Of a DNA stretch of 64,000 nucleotides, positions 49,662-57,847 are shown one piece after another. Both the position numbers and the translations under genes were made by a program. The DNA comes from Sphingobium sp. EP60837. Its GTDB lineage: Bacteria; Pseudomonadota; Alphaproteobacteria; Sphingomonadales; Sphingomonadaceae. The DNA is taken from assembly GCF_001658005.1 (NCBI RefSeq), contig NZ_CP015988.1, forward strand, positions 205,216-269,215. The letters run 5' to 3'. Under the pieces are notes generated by a model. It had not been told where the DNA came from and ran no database searches. It saw only the letters and a program-made list of their open reading frames with translations. The number at the start of each line of letters is the position of its first letter. Position 1 is the stretch's first letter.

Positions 49662-50339
49662 CTAAATCTCGATCTTTTCGAGCGCGCGGATGGCCTTGTC
49701 CGCCAGTTCGTAGAAGCGCAGCGCATCCGTGGTTGTCACCTCCTGCTGGTGCGCTGCAGCATTTCGGATGCCGCGCAAATCTCTCAGCATTTCAAACACG
49801 GCGGGGGTGATGCGCTTCTGACGAAGGAGGTTGTCACCAATGATGATCGGGTTCCGTATCTCCTTGGGGTCGAGGTTCATGTCGTTGCCAAGCTGGTAGA
49901 GCAGCCGTTCGATCGTGCCCCAGCTATCCAGGATTGCTGCGCTCGGTGAAATCGCAATCAGCTGTTGGAAGCGCACGTCAGGCAAAGTCAGGTCTACAGC
50001 CGGATCGCCAGGAACCTCGCGGCTCTTGTCCTCTACCCTATCCAGCTGCTCAGACAATTCCACGGAAGCGTCGCCCCAATTCAGCTTGCGTATCTTGGCG
50101 AGCAAGCCGGCGATCTGCTTGTGGAAGATGGCCGCGATGATGACGGCGGCGACGGGCCAAGCCAGCGAACCGATGGCCGACGCTGTGAACTCCAAGCCAC
50201 TCATGCCTTCATCGGCGTTCTCGGGCCTGCCGACGACCAGCTGAACCACTTGAGGTGTCTCCACCCTCCCGGGCGGCAACACCACCGGCTTGACCGGCGC
50301 AGGCGCGGCAACGGGTGCCGCTAGTTGCTGATTAGACAT
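49662..50339 (-). CDS. membrane protein with HEPN-like C-terminal domain
   Basis: A 225-residue protein: a Pro-rich N-terminus, one transmembrane segment at about 55-73, a charged region and a helical C-terminal domain with Arg192-x4-His197 (RNAAAH). RxxxxH in this setting is the signature of HEPN domains, which in many defence and toxin systems act as ribonucleases. It lies about 200 bp downstream of the CD-NTase gene on the same strand, so it may belong to that system or be independent. Confidence 0.65.
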   Translation of the reverse strand: MSNQQLAAPVAAPAPVKPVVLPPGRVETPQVVQLVVGRPENADEGMSGLEFTASAIGSLAWPVAAVIIAAIFHKQIAGLLAKIRKLNWGDASVELSEQLDRVEDKSREVPGDPAVDLTLPDVRFQQLIAISPSAAILDSWGTIERLLYQLGNDMNLDPKEIRNPIIIGDNLLRQKRITPAVFEMLRDLRGIRNAAAHQQEVTTTDALRFYELADKAIRALEKIEI

Positions 50340-50390
50340 ATCTTCCCCACGTGCTGATGCGAACCTAGCACAAGAACGGCTGGCGGGAAG

Positions 50391-50540
50391 TCAGTCCTTG
50401 CTGACGTAGATGTCGCGGGCTTCCCACCTGGCGCGTAGCGCGTCGATCCACCAGCGCTGGACTCCATGCCTTGGTAGCTCGATCCTCGAGAGCGGAGAAA
50501 GGTCTGATCTGTAGTAGGTGGTACAAGGGCGGGAAACTCC
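50391..50540 (-). other. coding-like segment directly after the CD-NTase stop, no start codon
   Basis: After the TAG of the CD-NTase gene the same frame stays open for 49 codons. It contains YYRSDLSPLSRIELP and RWWIDALRARWEARDIYVSK before a TGA at 50391. There is no ATG, GTG or TTG in the frame. The text looks like a protein C-terminus, so this may be the end of a deleted gene or a nonsense-split tail. Confidence 0.4.
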
Positions 50541-51434
50541 CTAAAACTCATTCCAGAACTTTTTGAACGCTTCCATGAAGGTGTTGTGGTTGTCAGGTGA
50601 CCAACAAACGGAATGCCCGTGGCGGAGCAACCAATGGATACCGTTTGCGCAGGTTAACTGCGACTTATCCTGCATGTTATAGATGTGATTGAAGCAATTG
50701 ATGACCGTCTGTTGATAGCTGGTTCCGAAAAGGTCATACGGCACATTCCAAAGCATCCCCTCTAGGAAGTATGAGGGTGCAATACCCTCTCGCAGTCTGC
50801 CGTCTGCGATCATGCGGTTACGGATGTTCTTGAAGATGCGGACGGTCGGCTTGAAATAGCTGTTCGTTTGCTGGTGCTTCGTCGTGCAGTTAGCAGAATG
50901 CTGTTTGGGATAGTTGACGATCTTCTTGCCATCCTTGATCCAAAACACGATACCTTCACGATAAATTGGTTGACCATAGGTCGGATAGCTTATGTAGTGA
51001 CGATGTTCGGCACACGCGAGGACATCAGCATCCCGGCGGCTTGCGTTGCCGGGTATGTAAATGGCCTTGCCGCTTCCATCAACACTATTTCCGTAATTCT
51101 TTGCAAGCCAGTCCGTCACCTCCTCCTTAAATTTGGCGAGGGAGTACTCCGCCTTCGTCCAGCCCTTATCAAAATTGGCCTTATCATTCACTGAAAGCTC
51201 GCTGGTATCAGAATAGTAGACCGAACTCAGCCGAATGATGATGTCCACATCACTATCAGCCCATACGTTTGTATCGTTGCCATACGAGCCTTGGAGGAAT
51301 GTATCGAAATTCTTCGGGTAGTAGGGAGACCTTGAATCGTTCAGGACGCCACTGATACTCTTGTAGGTGGCTGCTGACTGCTGGACGCTGCCCTGCGCCG
51401 ACCACGTTTCCAATTGTGCTTCACCAACGGCCAT
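50541..51434 (-). CDS. CD-NTase (cGAS/DncV-like nucleotidyltransferase) of a CBASS operon
   Basis: A 297-residue nucleotidyltransferase of the SMODS/CD-NTase type. The active-site signature is Gly49-Ser50-Tyr-Gly-Asn-Asp-Thr followed by Asp62-x-Asp64 (DSDVDIIIRL). CD-NTases detect phage infection and make cyclic oligonucleotides that switch on an effector. The gene follows the patatin effector with 11 bp spacing. The enzyme looks intact even though its effector gene is interrupted. The nucleotide product cannot be told from sequence alone. Confidence 0.87.
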   Translation of the reverse strand: MAVGEAQLETWSAQGSVQQSAATYKSISGVLNDSRSPYYPKNFDTFLQGSYGNDTNVWADSDVDIIIRLSSVYYSDTSELSVNDKANFDKGWTKAEYSLAKFKEEVTDWLAKNYGNSVDGSGKAIYIPGNASRRDADVLACAEHRHYISYPTYGQPIYREGIVFWIKDGKKIVNYPKQHSANCTTKHQQTNSYFKPTVRIFKNIRNRMIADGRLREGIAPSYFLEGMLWNVPYDLFGTSYQQTVINCFNHIYNMQDKSQLTCANGIHWLLRHGHSVCWSPDNHNTFMEAFKKFWNEF

Positions 51435-51445
51435 TGTCGCATCCG

Positions 51446-51828
51446 TTACAGGAGGAAATCTTTCAGGGTCGCTTCGGCTTTCGCGAACGATTCTCGTCCG
51501 CGCTGTCGCAAAATATTGAGCTTCCTTAAATCGTGTTCGAATAGATCAGTAGCCATTTCTGGCTGATCGAATGTATCGCTTATTCGTACTGTAGGCACGT
51601 CCTTGAACAAGATCGCCCGAAGCTGATCCATGGACTGCGTATTGATTTCGAGAGTCTTCTGGAGAAGCTGAACGCTTTGAAGGTATTTTGCCCAATACAT
51701 CATGCTGAACATCGATTTCTTCGGGCTGGGATAAACGCCGACGCCGATGCTGACCACCCTCAAATCCTTGTGTGTGAGAACGGCGGAGCAATATTCGACC
51801 ACGGTAGCGGCGGGATAGTCCTGCTGCG
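51446..51828 (-). pseudogene. 3' part of the IS-split patatin effector gene (CapV-like)
   Basis: This frame (QQDYPAATVVEYCSAVLTHKDLRVVSIGVG, then a long helical part ending ATLKDFLL) completes the patatin-like protein whose 5' part is at 54246-54894. Removing the IS (51829-54245) would join the last base of codon 217 in phase and give a 343-residue protein, normal for CapV-type effectors. In the present state this fragment has no proper start. Confidence 0.85.
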
Positions 51829-51879
51829 GGCGGCGTAAAAGTCGTCCACCTTGAAGCCTTTCTGCCGAGTCAGGGAGGT

Positions 51880-53388
51880 GTGGGGATCTACAGCGTGGAA
51901 CTTTATCTTCAGGTCCGTCTGGCTTGCGCGGATGGCATGAGCCAACGGGCGGCGGCGAAGCGTTTCAATGTGTCGCGCGAAACGGTACGCAAGATGCTGT
52001 CGTTTTCATCGCCGCCGGGTTACCGGCGCCAGTCCGTACCGCAGCGCCCGAAGCTGGACGGGTTTGTGGCGATCATTGATGGATGGCTTGAGGGTGACCG
52101 CAGTGTCCCGCGCAAGCAACGCCATACGGCGAAGCGGGTATTCGACCGTTTGCGCACCGAGCATGGTTTCACCGGCGGCTATACGATCATCAAGGATTAC
52201 ATCCGGGAGCGCGAACAGCGCAGCCGGGAGATGTTCGTGCCGCTGGCGCACCCTGCGGGAGATGCGCAGGCCGATTTCGGGGAAGCGCTGGTGGAGATCG
52301 GCGGGGTGGAGCAGAAGGCCTACTTCTTCGCGCTCGATCTGCCGCACAGTGATGCCTGCTATGTGCGGGCCTATCCGGCGGCGGTGGCGGAGGCCTGGGT
52401 GGACGGACACGTGCATGCCTTCGCGTTTTTCGGCGCGGTACCGCGCTCGATCGTCTATGACAACGATCGCTGCCTTGTGACGAAGATCCTGCCCGACGGC
52501 ACGCGGCAGCGTGCCACGCTGTTCAGCGCTTTCCTGTCACATTACGTGATCCGCGACCGCTATGCTCGCCCGGGCAAGGGGAACGAGAAAGGCAATGTGG
52601 AGGGGCTGGTAGGCTATTGCCGGCGCAACTTCATGGTGCCGATCCCGAAGTTCCCGACCTGGGAGGCGTTCAACCTGTGGCTGGAGGAGCAATGCCGCAA
52701 GCGCCAGCAGGACAAGGTGCGCGGGCAGAGCGAGACGATCGGTGAGCGGCTGCAGCGCGATCTCGCGGCCATGCAGCCTCTGCCCGCTACACCCTTCGAG
52801 GCCTGCGATCAGAAAGGCGGGAGGGTCTCCTCGCAATCCCTGGTGCGCTACAGGACCAACGATTATTCGGTTCCGGTGGCCTGGGGCCATCAGGAGGTCT
52901 GGATCAGGGCCTATGTCGATGAGGTGGTGATCGGCTGCCGCAGCGAAGTCATCGCCCGTCATCCTCGTTGCTATGCCCGCGAGGAGGTTGTCTTCGACCC
53001 GCTCCATTATCTCCCGCTGATCGAGCAGAAGATCAACGCATTCGACCAGGCTGCGCCTTTGCAGGGCTGGGACCTGCCCGAAGCGTTCACGACACTGCAG
53101 CGGTTGATGGAAGGGCGCATGCACAAACATGGCAGGCGCGAATATGTGCAGGTACTGCGCCTGCTGGAAACGTTCACCCTCGCCGATCTCCAGGCGGCGG
53201 TCGAACAGGCCATCGATCTTGGCGCCATCGGCTTCGATGCCGTCAAGCACCTCGTCCTGTGCCGGATCGAACGCGTACCGCCCAGGCTGGACCTGGACGT
53301 CTATCCCTTCCTGCCACGCACCACGGTCGAGAAGACCTTTGCCAGAGCCTATCTGAGCCTGCTCTCCGACCGGCAGGAGGCCGCATGA
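51880..53388 (+). CDS. istA: IS21-family transposase IstA, second element
   Basis: A 502-residue transposase with an N-terminal helix-turn-helix (MSQRAAAKRFNVSRETVRKML), the DDE core with Asp in QADFGEALVEIGG, Asp in IVYDNDR and Glu in GKGNEKGNVEGLVGY, and a C-terminal domain including YRTNDYSVPVAWGHQ. The start is a GTG with GGGAGG upstream. Intact. Confidence 0.95.
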   Translation: MGIYSVELYLQVRLACADGMSQRAAAKRFNVSRETVRKMLSFSSPPGYRRQSVPQRPKLDGFVAIIDGWLEGDRSVPRKQRHTAKRVFDRLRTEHGFTGGYTIIKDYIREREQRSREMFVPLAHPAGDAQADFGEALVEIGGVEQKAYFFALDLPHSDACYVRAYPAAVAEAWVDGHVHAFAFFGAVPRSIVYDNDRCLVTKILPDGTRQRATLFSAFLSHYVIRDRYARPGKGNEKGNVEGLVGYCRRNFMVPIPKFPTWEAFNLWLEEQCRKRQQDKVRGQSETIGERLQRDLAAMQPLPATPFEACDQKGGRVSSQSLVRYRTNDYSVPVAWGHQEVWIRAYVDEVVIGCRSEVIARHPRCYAREEVVFDPLHYLPLIEQKINAFDQAAPLQGWDLPEAFTTLQRLMEGRMHKHGRREYVQVLRLLETFTLADLQAAVEQAIDLGAIGFDAVKHLVLCRIERVPPRLDLDVYPFLPRTTVEKTFARAYLSLLSDRQEAA

Positions 53389-54152
53389 GCGATCAGGCCC
53401 CGGAGATCCTTCTCGCTCACCATCTCAAGGCGCTCAAGCTGCCTACGTGCCTGCGTGAGCATCACAAGCTCGCGCGGCAATGTGCCGCTGAAGGCGTCGA
53501 TCATATCCGCTTCCTCGCCCGCCTCGTCGAGATGGAAATGATCGACAGGGAGCGTCGCATGGTCGAGCGGCGCATCAAGGCCGCGCGCTTCCCCGCCGTC
53601 AAAAGCCTCGACAGCTTCGACTTCGCCGCCATCCCCAGGCTCAACAAGATGCAGGTGCTCGAGATGGCGCGCTGCGAGTGGATCGAGCGGCGTGAGAACG
53701 CCATCGCTCTGGGGCCATCAGGCACCGGAAAGACGCACGTAGCGTTGGGGCTCGGACTGGCAGCATGCCAGAAAGGACTGTCGGTGGGCTTCACCACCGC
53801 GGCAGCGCTGGTCAGCGAAATGATGGAGGCCCGCGACGAGCGCCGTCTTCTGCGCTTCCAGAAGCAGATGGCCGGATACAAGCTGCTCATCATCGACGAA
53901 CTGGGCTTTGTGCCGCTCTCCAAGACCGGCGCCGAACTGTTGTTCGAGCTGATCTCCCAGCGTTACGAACGCGGCTCCACCTTCATCACCAGCAACCTGC
54001 CCTTCGACGAATGGACCGAAACCTTCGGATCTGAGCGTCTCACAGGCGCGCTCCTCGATCGCCTGACCCATCACGTCAGCATCCTCGAGATGAACGGCGA
54101 AAGCTATCGCCTCGCGCACAGCCGGGCCCGCAAGGCCAAAACCAGACCCTGA
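53385..54152 (+). CDS. istB: IS21-family helper ATPase IstB, second element
   Basis: A 255-residue AAA+ ATPase with Walker A GPSGTGKT and Walker B LLIIDELGFVPLS. Its ATG overlaps the istA stop (ATGA). It assists IstA in target capture. Intact. Confidence 0.95.
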   Translation: MSDQAPEILLAHHLKALKLPTCLREHHKLARQCAAEGVDHIRFLARLVEMEMIDRERRMVERRIKAARFPAVKSLDSFDFAAIPRLNKMQVLEMARCEWIERRENAIALGPSGTGKTHVALGLGLAACQKGLSVGFTTAAALVSEMMEARDERRLLRFQKQMAGYKLLIIDELGFVPLSKTGAELLFELISQRYERGSTFITSNLPFDEWTETFGSERLTGALLDRLTHHVSILEMNGESYRLAHSRARKAKTRP

Positions 54153-54163
54153 AAATTACACCA

Positions 54164-54216
54164 ATGCCGGGGGGAGTGGCCCTCGGGCTACGCCCTCACG
54201 CCACTCCCCCCGGCAT
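54164..54216. terminator. 17-bp-stem hairpin after the second istB
   Basis: ATGCCGGGGGGAGTGGC at 54164-54180 pairs perfectly with its complement at 54200-54216 around a 19-nt loop. It lies 12 bp after the istB stop, inside the IS. It would block transcription out of or into the element. The GGAGTGGC core is shared with the istB palindrome of the first IS. Confidence 0.8.
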
Positions 54217-54245
54217 GTAACACGATGGCCTGGTTTTACGCCGCC

Positions 54246-54894
54246 GAATGGCCGACTTTTGCTCCGCCGTTGACATGTGTGCACGGTTCAGGGCGCGGGA
54301 CGCGTCCGCAATGGCATAAAGGGTAGGGTTGTTGGCGCAGTAGCCCCCATCGACAAGCTTCACCTCATCCCCGGCGGCGGTGGTTACGGTAGTCGGCTCG
54401 AAGAACGGAAACGCAGAGCAGGACGCCTGCACGGCATCCCCGATTTTTACGCCGAACCCAGGCTTGAATGTGCCCTTGCGGCCATGAGCCTGCTCAATGC
54501 TCCCTTTGAAGATCATGGGCCGCTCAATCACCCATTTCGTAGTGACAACGCCAACGGCAGTTTTTACGTCATCGAACATGGCGTCTTTGAAGATTTCTGC
54601 TGCCAGTTCGGCCAGCTTGGCGGACTTCTGGTACGGTTTCTTCAACCGCATGACATCTGGCACGAACTTCTTATAGAGGCCGTGAATTTCCCCAATCGAC
54701 ATGCCGAGAGCGATCATTGAACCGATGATGGAGCCAGTACTCGTGCCGAAGATGAGGTCAAACCGCTCGTGGAGGCGGCAACCGATCATGCCTTCGATTT
54801 CTTCGAGTACGCCAAGGGTATAGAAGCCTTTGGCGCCGCCGCCATCAAGGCTGAGAATGCGATATGGCTTGGTCTGCTCTTCCCCATCGGTCAC
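54246..54894 (-). pseudogene. 5' part of patatin-like phospholipase effector (CapV-like), disrupted by IS
   Basis: The first 216 codons of a patatin-like phospholipase. It has the oxyanion loop DGGGAKG (17-23), the nucleophile Ser52 in GTSTG and Asp182 in VDGG, so the whole catalytic dyad lies in this part. In CBASS, CapV is activated by a cyclic dinucleotide and degrades the membrane of the infected cell. The present frame runs a few codons into the IS and stops, so the C-terminal third is lost and activity is doubtful. Confidence 0.88.
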
Positions 54895-54917
54895 GCTTAG
54901 TGCCTCGCTTTGAGTGT

Positions 54918-55868
54918 TTATAGGGCGATTGCTGCAAGAAACATGATACCACCCTCTACACGCTGGCGGATGCTCTGGAGTTTTGCAAAGCCATGCTTCC
55001 CGGCCGCGCCATGGGTAGCCTCGTTGAACACGTGGAATAGCTGAAGGATGTCATCGATATCCTTTTCCACGAAGCCCAGCATCTCGGGAGAGTCAGCGCC
55101 TTTGCGTTTCAAGAGATACCGGATTTTCGCACGGCGGCTCGGTGTTCCGTTTGGGGTCTTGTCGTAATTGCTTTCCGCTGCGATCACGTCGGCATTATCC
55201 GCCCACTTTTCGAGAATTTCGGTGAAAATCTCCCTTACGCTGGTGCAAAAGTGACGAGCGGCGTCAGTATTTATGGGGTTAAGGGCATAGAGCGCGCCTT
55301 TCCAACGATCACAGAGATCTTCAGAAAACCCAGAAAGGTATTCGAGGATGCCGCTGTCATCCATCTGCTCCGGTGTAAGCGGCGCTTCAGAGGTCAATGC
55401 CTCCGCGACACTGGCGCTGTTGCTGGCTTCCTTCTCGGTCAGTGCCAGAAGGTCAGAAACACCCGGTGAATTTTGTGCGGACCGCTCAACACGTTCGAAT
55501 CTGTCGTAAACGTCGTAGGCGGAGTTCCGTACTTCAACATAGCGGGTCATTGTCGATGCCTGGCTTTTCAGCGAGGCGATTTGCCGAGCGAGAGCTTGCC
55601 GGTTTTGACGGACCTTTGCATTATGGGAATTGACCGCATGGTTGTATTTCGTGACGGCTGCTTCGTTCTTTTGGTTTTGCTGCCGTACAGCGCGATTATA
55701 GTCCCTGACGACCTGCTGATTGTGCCGATTTACACGGTCAATTTCGCGATTCACTTCGCGAACGTACTTTTCGACAGCTTGCCGATTAGCTCGATTAAAG
55801 CGGTCCACCTCGGCGTTGTAACGCCGGACCCAAGCATTGTACTGCTGCGGTGTCATTCGCCGCGTCAT
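54918..55868 (-). CDS. coiled-coil protein upstream of the CBASS genes
   Basis: A 316-residue protein. Residues about 5-110 form a coiled coil rich in Asn, Arg, Gln and Val (repeated RxNxxVxxYNxxV pattern). The C-terminal half is globular, with PSRRAKIRYLLKRKGADSP and FNEATHGAAGKHG. It starts the reverse-strand run that continues with the patatin and CD-NTase genes; the gap to the patatin start is 23 bp. The C-terminal part resembles domains seen in pPIWI- or HEPN-associated defence proteins, but I cannot name it firmly. It may be a third CBASS component. Confidence 0.7.
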   Translation of the reverse strand: MTRRMTPQQYNAWVRRYNAEVDRFNRANRQAVEKYVREVNREIDRVNRHNQQVVRDYNRAVRQQNQKNEAAVTKYNHAVNSHNAKVRQNRQALARQIASLKSQASTMTRYVEVRNSAYDVYDRFERVERSAQNSPGVSDLLALTEKEASNSASVAEALTSEAPLTPEQMDDSGILEYLSGFSEDLCDRWKGALYALNPINTDAARHFCTSVREIFTEILEKWADNADVIAAESNYDKTPNGTPSRRAKIRYLLKRKGADSPEMLGFVEKDIDDILQLFHVFNEATHGAAGKHGFAKLQSIRQRVEGGIMFLAAIAL

Positions 55869-56296
55869 CAGCGCCCCCTTAAAAGAGATATCCCGACCGC
55901 CTCGAATTTAGTCAAGGTGATGCTCCGTCACAAGGGATGGTTGCTTAATATTTGGCGATTTCCAGAGCTATTTTCGGTCTTCCTGACGTAAAATGCGCAG
56001 CGCTCATCCAACGTTTTCTACCGTTTCTTGCGCGGTTTCGGTTCGTTTGAGATGAATGCAAATAGATTCCTCAATCCGAGCTCTTCTTTATAGAGCTTGG
56101 TCAACCAGCGGGTGAGGCAAATTGCAGAGCTTCGCGCGGTTATATGGAGCGCGGTCGCTCCCACCCGAGGAAGTATCCTTTTTTCGCTCAATAGCAGTTG
56201 CCCTCGGCAACACTCTCGCAACAAAATTCCCTTGCTGCGCGGCATCCTAATGGTGAGAATGACACGATGCCATGAGCTCGAGGACCAGATGCGATA
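55869..56296. other. 428-bp divergent intergenic region
   Basis: It lies between the coiled-coil gene (reverse) and the RES gene (forward) and must contain both promoters. A frame on the reverse strand (56018-56245) has no SD or family and is probably not a gene. No clear operator is visible. Confidence 0.35.
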
Positions 56297-57721
56297 ATGA
56301 CCCGGAAAGTTTGCTGGCAGTGTATCGGCGAGGATATCGTCAGTGCCGAAATCAAGGCGGAGCAGCCGCGCCGCATTTGTAGCTATTGCGGCTCACGCCG
56401 ACCGGCGATCCGAATTGATGACCTTGCCCACTGGGTCGATCCAGTATTTCAGCACATCGTCGGTGAAGCCGAGCCCGGATTCGTGGTGCGCGACGGCAAT
56501 CCTGACTGGGCGCCCGATGGCGAATATCCCAGCAATCTAATGACCGAAATCCTTGAAGCGGACACCGATGAAATAGGCCGCGACCTCGTGTCCATGCTCG
56601 CCCATCAGCATCGATTTGACGTCAATGAAGGTGGGTTTGACTATTATGACGACACATCAGACAGCTACACGATCCTCGACGCCGAGGACGAATGGTTCAG
56701 ACGTGGGTGGGAGAGCTTTTGCGACGAACTGAAGCATCAGCGGCGCTTCTTTCTCGATCAAAGTACGCACGTGCTCGACGAGATCTTCGGACCAATTCTG
56801 CGCGAAGAATGGCCTCCGGGTAGCGCGATCCGGACAATCGGTCCAAATACTGGTCATACCCATCTCTTTCGCGCACGCGACGCCAACGAACGCGGCGAGC
56901 AGGAAAAGATCTATCGACAGCGCCGGCGTCAACTAGGTGCACCACCGCCCGGTGTAGCGGGATCGGGACGTATGAACGCTGCGGGAATCAGCGTGTTCTA
57001 CGGCTCTTTTGACAGCGACACCTGCGTCGCCGAACTGCGCACGCCGGTTGGGGGTTATGCGATCGTCGGTCGCTTCGAAATTCTGAGGCCCTTACGCGTG
57101 CTCGACCTGACATTGCTAGAAGCCGATCCCGAACGGCTAAGCTATTTCGACCCCCATTATGCTGAGCGCGTGGCCTATTCGGCGTTCATGCGCGGCTTCC
57201 ATGCAGAGATTAGGCGCGCGGTAATACCCGGGCGCGAAACGCTTGAATATTTGCCTACTCAGGTCATCGCTGAATATCTTTGGTCGCGTACAGTCCCGGG
57301 TATAGACGGCATCGTATTCGGCTCGGCGCAGATCACAGATTCCGCCAATAATGTCGTGCTATTCCCACATGCCGCGTCGGTCGAAAGCGCTGACGATGAA
57401 ACTGAGCGCACAATCCGCTATTTCCACCACCGCCCAGCCCGTACTGACGAAGATGCCGACGAGGACGATCAGCGCGACCGCGATCTGATCACCTTCGAGC
57501 CACAAACGGCCGAAAATGCTGCCGCCCAAGCTCACATCCCCAACGAAGAGGATAATTGGCTAGCAGAGTTATGGGAGCCGGTCCCGCCCGTCCCCGATCC
57601 CGGTCCTGCCTTACGGCTCGGAGAGAACGATGTGTGGCGGATTCGGGTCGACGGCATTCGCTATGTCACGCATCTGATCCAGGCCCAGTTCAGCGACTGG
57701 GAAGATCATGGGCTGTTCTGA
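56297..57721 (+). CDS. RES-domain protein with N-terminal zinc-binding domain
   Basis: A 474-residue protein. Cys6, Cys9, Cys28 and Cys31 (CWQC, CSYC) start the HEPN/RES N-terminal domain. The RES domain covers about residues 185-350, with HLFRARDANERG and GRMNAAGISVFYGSFDSDTCVAELR. RES domains have an ADP-ribosyltransferase fold; RES toxins of Xre-RES systems degrade or phosphorolyse NAD+. Here there is no adjacent Xre antitoxin, and the N-terminal domain may hold it inactive. An acidic C-terminal tail follows. Confidence 0.82.
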   Translation: MTRKVCWQCIGEDIVSAEIKAEQPRRICSYCGSRRPAIRIDDLAHWVDPVFQHIVGEAEPGFVVRDGNPDWAPDGEYPSNLMTEILEADTDEIGRDLVSMLAHQHRFDVNEGGFDYYDDTSDSYTILDAEDEWFRRGWESFCDELKHQRRFFLDQSTHVLDEIFGPILREEWPPGSAIRTIGPNTGHTHLFRARDANERGEQEKIYRQRRRQLGAPPPGVAGSGRMNAAGISVFYGSFDSDTCVAELRTPVGGYAIVGRFEILRPLRVLDLTLLEADPERLSYFDPHYAERVAYSAFMRGFHAEIRRAVIPGRETLEYLPTQVIAEYLWSRTVPGIDGIVFGSAQITDSANNVVLFPHAASVESADDETERTIRYFHHRPARTDEDADEDDQRDRDLITFEPQTAENAAAQAHIPNEEDNWLAELWEPVPPVPDPGPALRLGENDVWRIRVDGIRYVTHLIQAQFSDWEDHGLF

Positions 57722-57847
57722 CGGCTGAACAAAAGCAAGCGCAAATGTACCAAAACGGTCCATGTCGAAACGCTGCTCCGGATTTGTTCGGCGTGACAGC
57801 TTTGCCGGCAACGCTTCTCGGGCTGCTTGCCGCCTTCCAAATAAATA

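Larger units (their letters stand above)
51829..54245 (+). mobile_element. second IS21-family insertion sequence, about 2.4 kb, inside the CBASS effector gene
   Basis: The element carries istA and istB with overlapping stop and start. Its ends share the inverted 12-mer GGCGGCGTAAAA (51829-51840; reverse complement at 54234-54245). A large hairpin lies after istB. No flanking target duplication is evident. The element is in the opposite orientation to the patatin gene that it divides. It is only distantly related to the first IS. Confidence 0.88.

Noticed and set aside
52537..53250. Reverse-strand frame opposite the second istA
   Set aside because: Shadow of a clear transposase gene.
56018..56245. 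Reverse frame of 75 codons in the gap before the RES gene
   Set aside because: No SD, no family and atypical composition.
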